Below are positions 45,091 to 51,558 of a stretch of DNA of 64,000 nucleotides, piece by piece; within the stretch, counting starts at the first letter, position 1; each line of letters starts with the position of its first letter. Source of the DNA: DATJLY01 sp963773665. GTDB lineage: Bacteria; Pseudomonadota; Alphaproteobacteria; ATCC43930; CGMCC-115725. A program made the translations under genes and the position numbers. The notes under the pieces are model-generated. The model saw only the letters and a program-made list of their open reading frames with translations. It did no database searches and had not been told where the DNA came from. Where the stretch lies: positions 1,054,001 through 1,118,000 of the forward strand of contig CAVZBZ010000002.1 of the NCBI GenBank assembly GCA_963773665.1. Direction: 5' to 3'.

Positions 45091-46365
45091 ATGCAAATGA
45101 TTTCGCGCGCAGACAACGAACGTCTCGTCCGGGTGAGCCGCGGCACGCCCGCGGGCGAACTCTTCCGCCGCTATTGGCAGCCGGCCTGCCTTTCGAGCGA
45201 GCTTCCCGAGAAGGACGGCGCGCCGGTGCGCGTGCGCCTGCTCGGCGAGGATTTGGTCGCGTTCCGCGATACCGGCGGGCAGATCGGGCTGGTCGCGGCC
45301 TTTTGCCCGCACCGCCGGGCGCCCTTGTTCTTCGGGCGGAACGAGGAGCACGGGCTGCGCTGCGTCTATCACGGCTGGAAATTCGATGTCGCCGGCGCGT
45401 GCGTCGACCTGCCGTCGGAGCCCGCGGCAAGCCCGATGAAGGCCGAGGCGAGGGTCGCGGCATATCCCACGTTCGAGAAGGCGGGGATCGTGTGGGCCTA
45501 TCTCGGGCCCAAGGAGGACATGCCGGGGCCGCCCGATTACGAATGGATGCGCGCGCCCGACACGCACCGCTACGTCTCGAAGACCTATGAGGCGTGCAAT
45601 TATCTCCAGGCGCTCGAAGGCGGGCTCGACACGGCGCACTCCTCATACCTGCACAACATGAAGCTCGGCGACACCTCGCAGCTGCGCCAGCGCGACCGCG
45701 CGCCGCGGCTCGACGTGGTGCGGACCGACTATGGCTATTACTACGTCTCGACGCGCAAGGCGGGCGAGGACGGGCACTATGTCCGGCTCTATCATTACGT
45801 GCTGCCGTACCAGCAGATGCGCGGCGGCTTGCGCGGCATCGGGCGCGGCAACGACGTGCCGAAGCTCGACGGGCACCTCTGGGTCCCGATCGATGACGAG
45901 CAGACCAACGTCTACAACTGGGGCTACAGCGCCGATCCCGCCGTCTCGATCAGCGCGGAGATGAGCGAGGCGTTCGAGCACAGCTCGGGCCGCGGCAAGG
46001 ACGACCTCATCCCCGGCACGTTCAAGCTGAAGCGCAACCTGTCGAACGACTACCTGATCGACCGGCGCGTGCAGAAGACGCAGACCTTCACCGGCATCGA
46101 CGGCATCAACACGCAGGATTTCGCGCTCCAGGAAGGGATGGGGCCGATCGTCGACCGCAGCGAGGAATATCTGGGCTCGACCGACCGCGCGATCGTCACG
46201 CTGAGGAACGTGCTGCTCGAGGCGATGATTGCGGTGGAAAAGGGCGAGCCCGCGCCCGGCACCGATCCCGCGACCCATCGCGGCGTCCGGCCCTATGACG
46301 GCGTCGTGCCGCCCGGCAGCACCTGGCGCGAGGCTTTCGCCGAGGGCCTCGTCTGCAAGTGGTAG
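45091..46365 (+). CDS. Rieske non-haem iron oxygenase, second copy
   Basis: 424 residues. Rieske ligands are Cys72-x-His74 (AFCPHRRAPL) and Cys91-x2-His94 (CVYHGWKFD). The iron site is Asp180-x2-His183-x4-His188 (LDTAHSSYLHN). Same overall type as the oxygenase at 26561 (phthalate-dioxygenase-like), but clearly diverged, so a different substrate is likely. No ferredoxin or reductase is encoded nearby. The gene ends five bases before the left end of the IS630-type element. Confidence 0.9.
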   Translation: MQMISRADNERLVRVSRGTPAGELFRRYWQPACLSSELPEKDGAPVRVRLLGEDLVAFRDTGGQIGLVAAFCPHRRAPLFFGRNEEHGLRCVYHGWKFDVAGACVDLPSEPAASPMKAEARVAAYPTFEKAGIVWAYLGPKEDMPGPPDYEWMRAPDTHRYVSKTYEACNYLQALEGGLDTAHSSYLHNMKLGDTSQLRQRDRAPRLDVVRTDYGYYYVSTRKAGEDGHYVRLYHYVLPYQQMRGGLRGIGRGNDVPKLDGHLWVPIDDEQTNVYNWGYSADPAVSISAEMSEAFEHSSGRGKDDLIPGTFKLKRNLSNDYLIDRRVQKTQTFTGIDGINTQDFALQEGMGPIVDRSEEYLGSTDRAIVTLRNVLLEAMIAVEKGEPAPGTDPATHRGVRPYDGVVPPGSTWREAFAEGLVCKW

Positions 46366-46370
46366 GCTTC

Positions 46371-47428
46371 TAGAGCGGGATTGTTTTGGCCGGAGTTGAT
46401 TGGGGATTCCCGAAATCGGGGGCGTTTCTGATTCAACATGCTGGCTGGGCGAAGGGGGCCGGCATGAATGGCAAAACCTTATTCGATGGATCTTCGCGAG
46501 CGGGTTGTTGCGGCGGTCGAGAACGAGGGGCTGTCGCGGCATGAAGCGGCGTCGCGGTTCGGGGTTGGCGTGAGCACGGCGATCGCCTGGGTGCGGCGCT
46601 TCCGGGAGACGGGGAGCGTGGTGCCGGGACAGATGGGCGGGCACAAGCCGAAGGCGATCCGGGACGAGCATGAGGTTTGGCTGCGCGAGCGCATTCGCGA
46701 GCGCGATTTCACTTTGCGCGGGCTTGTCCGCGAACTCGCCGGGCGCGGCCTCAAGGCCGATTACACCGCGGTCTGGACGTTCGTTCACGCCGAGGAGTTG
46801 AGCTTCAAAAAAAACCGTGCTCGCCAGCGAACAGGATCGCCCCGACGTGGCGAGACGGCGAGCGCAGTGGAAAGCGCGTCAGAGGCGGATTGAACCGGCG
46901 CGCCTGGTCTTCATCGATGAGACCTGGACCAAGGACAACATGGCCCCGCTCCGGGGATGGGGACCGCGCGGCCGGCGGCTGCGCGCCAAGGTGCCGCAGG
47001 CGCGCTGGAAGACCATGACCTTCCTGGCCGCGCTGCGGCACGATCGTATCGACGCGCCCTGGCTGCTCGATGCCCCGATCAACGGCCAGACCTTCCGGAC
47101 CTATGTCGAGAAGGTTCTCGTCCCGACCCTGAGACCGGGCGACATCGTCATCATGGACAATCTCGGCAGCCACAAGGGACGCGCCGTCCGTCACGCCATC
47201 CGTGCCGTCGGCGCCAAGCTCATCCTCCTGCCGAAATACTCGCCCGACCTCAACCCCATCGAACAGCTCTTCGCCAAGCTCAAACACTTGCTGCGCAAAA
47301 CCGCCGCGCGAAGCTTCGACGCCGTGACCGAAGCCATCGGACAGCTTCTCGGCAGCTTCACGCCGCAAGAATGCTCAAACTACTTCAGCAACTCCGGATA
47401 TGGTCCCGCCTAATTCAATCCCGCTCTA
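46371..47428. mobile_element. IS630-type insertion sequence with terminal inverted repeats and TA target
   Basis: Ends are GAGCGGGATTG (from 46373) and CAATCCCGCTC (to 47426), flanked by TA on both sides (46371-46372, 47427-47428), as expected for IS630/Tc1-type insertion into TA. A second matched block, CCGGAGTTG on the left and CAACTCCGG on the right, extends the inverted repeat. The element is about 1.06 kb and carries one transposase in two overlapping frames. It looks intact and recent. Confidence 0.92.
46468..47413 (+). CDS. IS630-family transposase, two frames joined at a poly-A slippery site
   Basis: The first frame (46468-46893) starts MAKPYSMDLRERVVAAVENE with the helix-turn-helix region SRHEAASRFGVGVSTAIAWV. 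The second frame (to 47413) holds the DDE core: VFIDETWTKDNMAPLRGWGP with the first Asp, IVIMDNLGSHKG with the second, and LPKYSPDLNPIEQLFAKLKH with Asn-Pro-Ile-Glu. The frames meet at a run of eight A (46808-46815, in FKKN), a standard programmed frameshift position in this IS group. The product would bind the ends and excise and insert at TA. Confidence 0.9.
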
Positions 47429-49021
47429 GGCCCGCGCCGCGGCGCGGACCATGGCTGCTCCCTTCTCGGCGATCATGAAGGTCGGCGCGTTCGTATTGGT
47501 CGAGGTCACGGCCGGCATGATCGAGGCGTCGATCACGCGCAGGCGCTCGAGCCCGCGCACGCGCAGCTGATCGTCGACCACCGCCATCGCGTCGGTGCCC
47601 ATCTTGCAGGTGCAGGTCGCGTGATAGACGGTCGAGCCGTTGCGGCGCGCGTAATCCACGAGCTCGTCGTCGCTCCGCACGTCGCGGCCCGGCAAGATCT
47701 CGGCACCCAGATGTTGCGCGATCGCGGGCGCGGCAAAGAGGCGGCGCAGGAAATTGAGCCCGCCGGCGACGGCGCGGCAATCGGTCGGGTGGCTCAGATA
47801 GCGCGGATTGATCGCCGGCGCCTCGGCCGGATTCTTCGATTTCGCCAGGACATAGCCGCGCGAGAGCGGCCGCATCTGCCACATGCCGCCGGTGACGCCG
47901 GGCTCGGTCTCGAACGCGCCGAGCTGCGCCTCCTGAAAACTGCCGGGCGCGAACGAGCACTGCACGTCGGGCGTGCCCAACTCCTCCAGCACCTTGACCG
48001 AGGCCGCGACGAGCGAGGCGCTGTAGGTCAGCATGCCGTCGCCCTTGACGAGATAGCGCAGCACTTCGCCGGCAAGCGGCAGGCCGCGCGAGCGCTCGTT
48101 GACGGTGGGCAGGCCGGTCACGCGGTGCGTCATGCGCACGATGTAATGGTCCTGCAGATTCTGGCCGACGCCGGGGAGCGCGTGGCGCACCGGCACGCCG
48201 ATCCGCGCCAGATGCTCGGGATCGCCGACGCCCGAGAGCTGCAGGATGTGCGGCGTGCCGACCGCGCCCGCCGCGAGAATGACCTCGCGGTCGGCATCGA
48301 CGCGCTCGACTCTCCCGCCCTTCTCGTATTCGAGCCCGGTGGCGCGGGTCCCGTCGAACAACACGCCGCGGACCAGCGCATGCAGCACGACGGTGAGATT
48401 GGGCCGCTTCATCGCCGGGCGCAGATATGCGCGCGCGGCAGACGCGCGCCTCCTCCCGCCGCGCGTCTGCTGGCAATAGCCGATGCCGCCATGCGGCAGG
48501 CTGTTCACGTCGGTGCGGAACGGCAATCCTACCTCCTGCCCCGCCGCGACCACGGCGCGGCAAAGGGGCGGCATGTCGGCCATGTACGAGGTCGCGAGCG
48601 GCCCGCCCTTGCCGCGCCACTCGTTCGCCTCGCCCTCCCAGTTCTCGGTCTGCTTGAAGTAGGGCAGGATGTCGTCCCACGACCAGCCGCGATTGCCGAG
48701 CTGCGCCCAATGGTCATAGTCCTCGGGCTGGCCGCGCACATAGATGAGGCCGTTGATCGAGCTCGAGCCGCCGAGCCCGCGCCCGCGCGGATAGAGGATG
48801 GCGCGGCCGGCGGTGCCGGGATCGGGCTCGGCGCGAAAGCGCCAGCTCGCGGTCGGATGGTCGAGGAGCCGCGTGAAGCCGGCCGGGATGTGGATCAGCG
48901 GGTTCCAGTCGCGCCCGCCGGCCTCGATCAGCAGCACCTTGATGCCCGGATCCTCGGTGAGCCGGTTGGCGAGGACGCAGCCGGCCGTGCCGGCGCCGAC
49001 GATGACGTAATCGACCCTCAT
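47426..49021 (-). CDS. GMC-family FAD-dependent oxidoreductase (choline-dehydrogenase-like)
   Basis: 531 residues from MRVDYVIVGAGTAGCVLANR, containing the FAD-binding G-x-G-x-x-G; the upstream ATG at 49057 is in purine-poor leader. GMC signatures: GRGLGGSSSINGLIYVRGQP and the second signature near AAGAVGTPHILQLSGVG. The catalytic His lies in STVYHATCTCKMG, with the Asn partner region TSTNTNAPTFMIAEKGA. It oxidises alcohols to aldehydes. The TAG stop uses the duplicated TA of the IS630 element and the first G of its end. Confidence 0.9.
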   Translation of the reverse strand: MRVDYVIVGAGTAGCVLANRLTEDPGIKVLLIEAGGRDWNPLIHIPAGFTRLLDHPTASWRFRAEPDPGTAGRAILYPRGRGLGGSSSINGLIYVRGQPEDYDHWAQLGNRGWSWDDILPYFKQTENWEGEANEWRGKGGPLATSYMADMPPLCRAVVAAGQEVGLPFRTDVNSLPHGGIGYCQQTRGGRRRASAARAYLRPAMKRPNLTVVLHALVRGVLFDGTRATGLEYEKGGRVERVDADREVILAAGAVGTPHILQLSGVGDPEHLARIGVPVRHALPGVGQNLQDHYIVRMTHRVTGLPTVNERSRGLPLAGEVLRYLVKGDGMLTYSASLVAASVKVLEELGTPDVQCSFAPGSFQEAQLGAFETEPGVTGGMWQMRPLSRGYVLAKSKNPAEAPAINPRYLSHPTDCRAVAGGLNFLRRLFAAPAIAQHLGAEILPGRDVRSDDELVDYARRNGSTVYHATCTCKMGTDAMAVVDDQLRVRGLERLRVIDASIMPAVTSTNTNAPTFMIAEKGAAMVRAAARA

Positions 49022-49132
49022 GGCATCCCTCCCCGGCCCCGCCCAGCGCGAAGCCAATTATTAAGTTGTTGTTTCGGCAAGCGGCTGATACCAATTGCCT
49101 GACAGCCGACAAGCCGGGGAAGAAGTCCCCTT

Positions 49133-49342
49133 CTAGAGTTTGGTGGGAGACTTATCGCGGGCGCGAACCTTACGACGAGCGCCAGCTTCTCCTGCCTTTT
49201 TTCGAGAAGGAGTCGAAGTAGAGCGGTGCTGCGGTGGGGTGTTCGCCATGCGGCGGATCACCTCGTCGCGGCGACGGGCAGTTTCCTCTGGCGTGAAATC
49301 GTTGTCCGTCAAGACGGTGCCTACATGGCGGCGAAGAGTCAC
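49133..49342 (-). CDS. Small basic hypothetical protein
   Basis: 69 residues: a short N-terminus, DNDFTPEETARRRDEVIRRM, then ANTPPQ and a Lys/Arg/Ser-rich tail. The TPEE-x-A-x-R-x-x-x-x-x-R-x-x-NTPP pattern resembles small rhizobial proteins of unknown function found in accessory regions. Its start overlaps the stop of the next upstream gene (ATGA), supporting that both are translated. No function can be assigned. Confidence 0.5.
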   Translation of the reverse strand: MTLRRHVGTVLTDNDFTPEETARRRDEVIRRMANTPPQHRSTSTPSRKKAGEAGARRKVRARDKSPTKL

Positions 49343-49641
49343 GCGACCGCTGGCGTCTTGGTACCATCCCGCTTAATGCCGCGCTCGAGAGTCTGGACGA
49401 AACGGATGTCGTTTATGATTTCGGCTTGTTTGTCTTCGTCTGATCTACTCTGCTCAAGCTGCTTCATCATCCACGCTTCAAATCCTTCAAGAGCTGCGAG
49501 TGTGATTGAAGCGATCTCTGGCGGCAATTCCTGCTCTGGAGCACGAGCTACCCAGGCGAGCAACCGGTCGCGAGCTGAGGAGTTATTCAGGCCACGCGCG
49601 GCCTCAGCGACGAAGCGTTGAGCCTTTGGAGAGAGCTTCAT
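49339..49641 (-). CDS. Hypothetical helical protein
   Basis: 100 residues (MKLSPKAQRFVAEAARGLNN...) rich in helix-forming residues, without a domain I can name. Less GC-rich than its neighbours. It is coupled by a four-base overlap to the small gene downstream and lies 22 bases from the gene at 49664, so the three form a probable minus-strand operon of accessory origin. Confidence 0.6.
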   Translation of the reverse strand: MKLSPKAQRFVAEAARGLNNSSARDRLLAWVARAPEQELPPEIASITLAALEGFEAWMMKQLEQSRSDEDKQAEIINDIRFVQTLERGIKRDGTKTPAVA

Positions 49642-49663
49642 GGCGTGTCCAGCAGCGGGGACG

Positions 49664-50011
49664 CTAAGGAACGATAATAAACTTTCCGTTTAGGGACGCA
49701 AGAACGGCCTCAAAACGGGAACGTGGCATATCGTGTTCCGGTTCCCAAATCCAATGGTCGTCTTCCCCGTCTTCGGCCCGCTTAACCAAGTGGAGTATGG
49801 TGTCGTCATAGGTGCTGTTGGCGGCCAGTTCCCACCAAATCCCATTTAGGTTCGGATTCGGGGATTCAAACGTCGAAACGCCGCCGGAGCAGCCCGCGAC
49901 GTAATCCATGCCGTTCTTCGTGTATATGATTACGTCAACGGCGCGAACTTTCTCCATCTGCGGGCCTGATTTCTTTCCCGCACGAAAGAGAGCGAGGGGC
50001 GTTCTTCCCAT
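49664..50011 (-). CDS. Hypothetical protein, possibly related to Tse2-like toxins
   Basis: About 115 residues from MGRTPLALFRAGKKSGPQME; a GTG six bases upstream is an alternative. It has the sequence order LFRAGKKSGP, YVAGCSGGVSTFESP, then WWEL and HWIWEPEHDMPRSRFEAVLA. The G-G-V-S-T-F and later H-W...M...F arrangement recalls small proteins of the Tse2 ADP-ribosyltransferase toxin type, but this is from memory and weak. It heads the minus-strand trio and faces the candidate RNA. Confidence 0.55.
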   Translation of the reverse strand: MGRTPLALFRAGKKSGPQMEKVRAVDVIIYTKNGMDYVAGCSGGVSTFESPNPNLNGIWWELAANSTYDDTILHLVKRAEDGEDDHWIWEPEHDMPRSRFEAVLASLNGKFIIVP

Positions 50012-50074
50012 GACCACCTTCAGTTCCGTACAAAGGGCGCACGGATTCGTTAAGCCAAATCAAGGCTTTCCTCG

Positions 50075-50102
50075 TTGCAATCTGTTGCACGAAGTGCTAC
50101 AT
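50075..50102 (+). promoter_or_regulatory. Putative promoter with overlapping dyad
   Basis: TTGCAA (50075-50080) as -35 and CTACAT (50097-50102) as -10, 16 bases apart, resemble alphaproteobacterial sigma-70 promoters (TTGAC...CTATAT). The interrupted palindrome TGTTGCACGAAGTGCTACA (50083-50101) covers the spacer and -10 and could be a repressor site. Transcription would start near 50109 and enter the hairpin chain. No upstream or downstream gene on this strand uses it. Confidence 0.45.
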
Positions 50103-50108
50103 AGGGTG

Positions 50109-50372
50109 GACGGGAGCGGCTTTCGCCGCCCCGCCGGTTAGCTCCTCTCCAACAAGAGGAGGCGGCTTGGGTGGGGGAAGACCCGCCCCAGCCGCAGACG
50201 GTACCGAAGCACCGTCGTAACCTCCTTACCGGGGACTAATCCTCCCCCAGTTGAGGCCGGTTGGCACCGGAAGTTCAGCCGATCCCCTGATCGGCTCTCT
50301 GTAGGCGGGATGCCAGTCCCGCCATCGCTCGAAGCGTCGCCGATTAGCCGTCGGTCGGCGCTTCATTCTTTT
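50109..50372 (+). ncRNA. Candidate structured non-coding RNA (nine stem-loops)
   Basis: About 265 bases with no credible reading frame but nine hairpins in a row. In order: 50111-50133 (GCGGC/GCCGC plus CGGG/CCCG), 50142-50161 (CTCCTCT/AGAGGAG), 50163-50194 (CGGCT/AGCCG with inner pairs), 50197-50216 (GACGGT/ACCGTC), 50231-50247 (GGGGA/TCCCC), 50250-50279 (GTTGAG/TTCAGC around CCGGT/ACCGG), 50278-50295 (GCCGATC/GATCGGC), 50304-50323 (GGCGGGA/TCCCGCC) and a terminator-like one at 50331-50364. A promoter-like sequence lies upstream and a T-tract follows. An unpaired CCTCCTT (50221-50227) matches the anti-Shine-Dalgarno sequence. No Rfam family recognised. Confidence 0.5.
50331..50372 (+). terminator. 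Putative rho-independent terminator of the candidate RNA
   Basis: Arms GAAGCG (50331-50336) and CGCTTC (50359-50364), with an inner CGCCGA/TCGGCG alternative pairing, are followed directly by ATTCTTTTG. The hairpin plus T-rich tail is oriented for plus-strand transcripts and ends two bases before the convergent gene's stop. Confidence 0.5.
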
Positions 50373-50373
50373 G

Positions 50374-50808
50374 TCAGTCCTCGCAGCATTCTTGCGGGCC
50401 AATGCCCGGAATATCGTTGTCATCGACAACGACAATCGTCCCGCCCGCGCCGTCCGCAACGAGATAGTGACCGTACCCGATGCGTCGCAGATATTTGCGC
50501 CGCGTTAAATACCCCAAAGCGTTGTGAATCGCTTTTCCCGTCGCCGTTACGCCCTCCGCGGCAACTCGCGCTTTGACCTCGGCGACGGTGAATTGTTTGT
50601 CCCGCGGTATCAGTCGCGCGATTGTACCCAGTACCTCGCCCGCCCGCGGCGTTGGGATTGAGGCGGCGGATAGCTCCCGCAGCGCCCATTCCCGTTGTTC
50701 GGGCGATAGCGTGTCTAGAAGCGAGCGCATCGCATCGACGATTTTGTGCGCCCGCGGATCGGCGGGCATATCAGGACGATGGCGATCTGGAAATGGGGCA
50801 ATAGGCAT
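50374..50808 (-). CDS. Hypothetical protein with C-terminal winged-helix-like segment
   Basis: About 144 residues from MPIAPFPDRHRPDMPADPRA; a longer frame to 50967 looks non-coding at its start. The middle (LSPEQREWALRELSAASIPT) is helical. The C-terminal KQFTVAEVKARVAAEGVTAT, then LGYLTRRKYLRRIGYGHYLV, looks like a winged helix in which a short basic hairpin (RRIGYGHYLV) is the wing. It may bind DNA or RNA. Convergent with the candidate RNA. Confidence 0.6.
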   Translation of the reverse strand: MPIAPFPDRHRPDMPADPRAHKIVDAMRSLLDTLSPEQREWALRELSAASIPTPRAGEVLGTIARLIPRDKQFTVAEVKARVAAEGVTATGKAIHNALGYLTRRKYLRRIGYGHYLVADGAGGTIVVVDDNDIPGIGPQECCED

Positions 50809-51223
50809 AGCCCCAGAGTATGCTCTGAGCGCATAGTCAGCGTCTAGGGCAAATGCGCGAACCGGCGAGCCAAAGCGCCGGTTGGTATGTCGGCGTTTGA
50901 TGATCCTATGCGGTGATTTCGAGTCGAGGCAACCTAAATTTGGGGGCGCGGCATTCGCGCGCACCAATCTAGCGACCCTAGCCTCGTTCAGTAAAAGTGA
51001 TAAATCCCTTCATTCGGTAACAGCGGGGCCCGCGCCACCCCGCCCCGTGCGTTCGGCTTTTGCGTACACATGGGATATGTAGCTCCGGCGACGGCGGACT
51101 TCAATCGGCAACGATCCGGGCGTAACCTCACGGTCGCCGAATGGCCAAGAAGAAACTGCCCGACATGCGGCAGTTTCGCCGGTATGTGCGGGATCCCGAC
51201 AATCTGTCAGCAGGGAGAGGCTC
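50809..51223. other. Intergenic stretch with one clear hairpin
   Basis: About 415 bases between the divergent gene at 50374-50808 and the GYD gene. I see no convincing gene. A stem AAACTGCC/GGCAGTTT (51153-51176, eight-base loop) lies 48 bases before the GYD start and could shape its leader. The rest is moderately AT-richer sequence without recognisable motifs. Confidence 0.4.
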
Positions 51224-51517
51224 ATGCCGACATTCATGTGTTTCCTCAATTGGACCGACCAGGGGGCGCGGACCCTCAAGGATGCCCCGAAGCGGGCCGA
51301 GGCGATGAAGAGCCTGGTCGAGAAGAACGGCGGCAAGCTCGTCAGCGCCTATATCACGACCGGGCAACACAACGTCGTGTTCGTGGCCGACATGCCGAAC
51401 GGCGAGGCGATGACCAAGGTCGCCATTACCGCTTCCTCGCAGGGCAATGTCAGAACGACGACGGCGCGCGCCTTCACGGCCGCGGAATTCAACAAGCTCG
51501 TCGGCGAAGCGCTTTAA
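51224..51517 (+). CDS. GYD-domain protein
   Basis: 97 residues (MPTFMCFLNWTDQGARTLKD). Hallmarks of the family: W-T-D-Q-G near the start, a middle YITTGQHNVVFVADMPNGEA in place of the G-Y-D strand, and C-terminal GNVRTTTARAFTAAEFNKLV. GYD proteins are small ferredoxin-like alpha/beta folds of unknown function. Preceded by GGGAGAGG as ribosome binding site, followed by a hairpin terminator and the convergent pheT. Confidence 0.85.
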   Translation: MPTFMCFLNWTDQGARTLKDAPKRAEAMKSLVEKNGGKLVSAYITTGQHNVVFVADMPNGEAMTKVAITASSQGNVRTTTARAFTAAEFNKLVGEAL

Positions 51518-51526
51518 TCCGACGCC

Positions 51527-51558
51527 GGGGCGGCGCGCGCGTGCCGCCCCGCCTTTAC
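51527..51558 (+). terminator. Hairpin terminator after the GYD gene
   Basis: GGGGCGGC (51527-51534) pairs with GCCGCCCC (51543-51550), an eight-base perfect stem, followed by GCCTTTA. The T-tract is short, so it may be a weak or bidirectional terminator between the convergent GYD and pheT genes. Confidence 0.55.

Noticed and set aside
42389..45646. 1,085-codon minus-strand open frame
   Set aside because: Antisense to the ThDP enzyme, TctC and Rieske genes.
50138..50212. Tiny GTG-started minus-strand frame behind AAGGAGG
   Set aside because: Only 24 codons, Arg/Leu-rich, lying within the hairpin chain; kept only as an alternative explanation of the CCTCCTT motif.
51141..51308. Plus-strand frame beginning MAKKKLPDMRQFRRYVRDPD
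   Set aside because: It contains the hairpin in the GYD leader and overlaps the GYD start in another frame; its second half is not protein-like.
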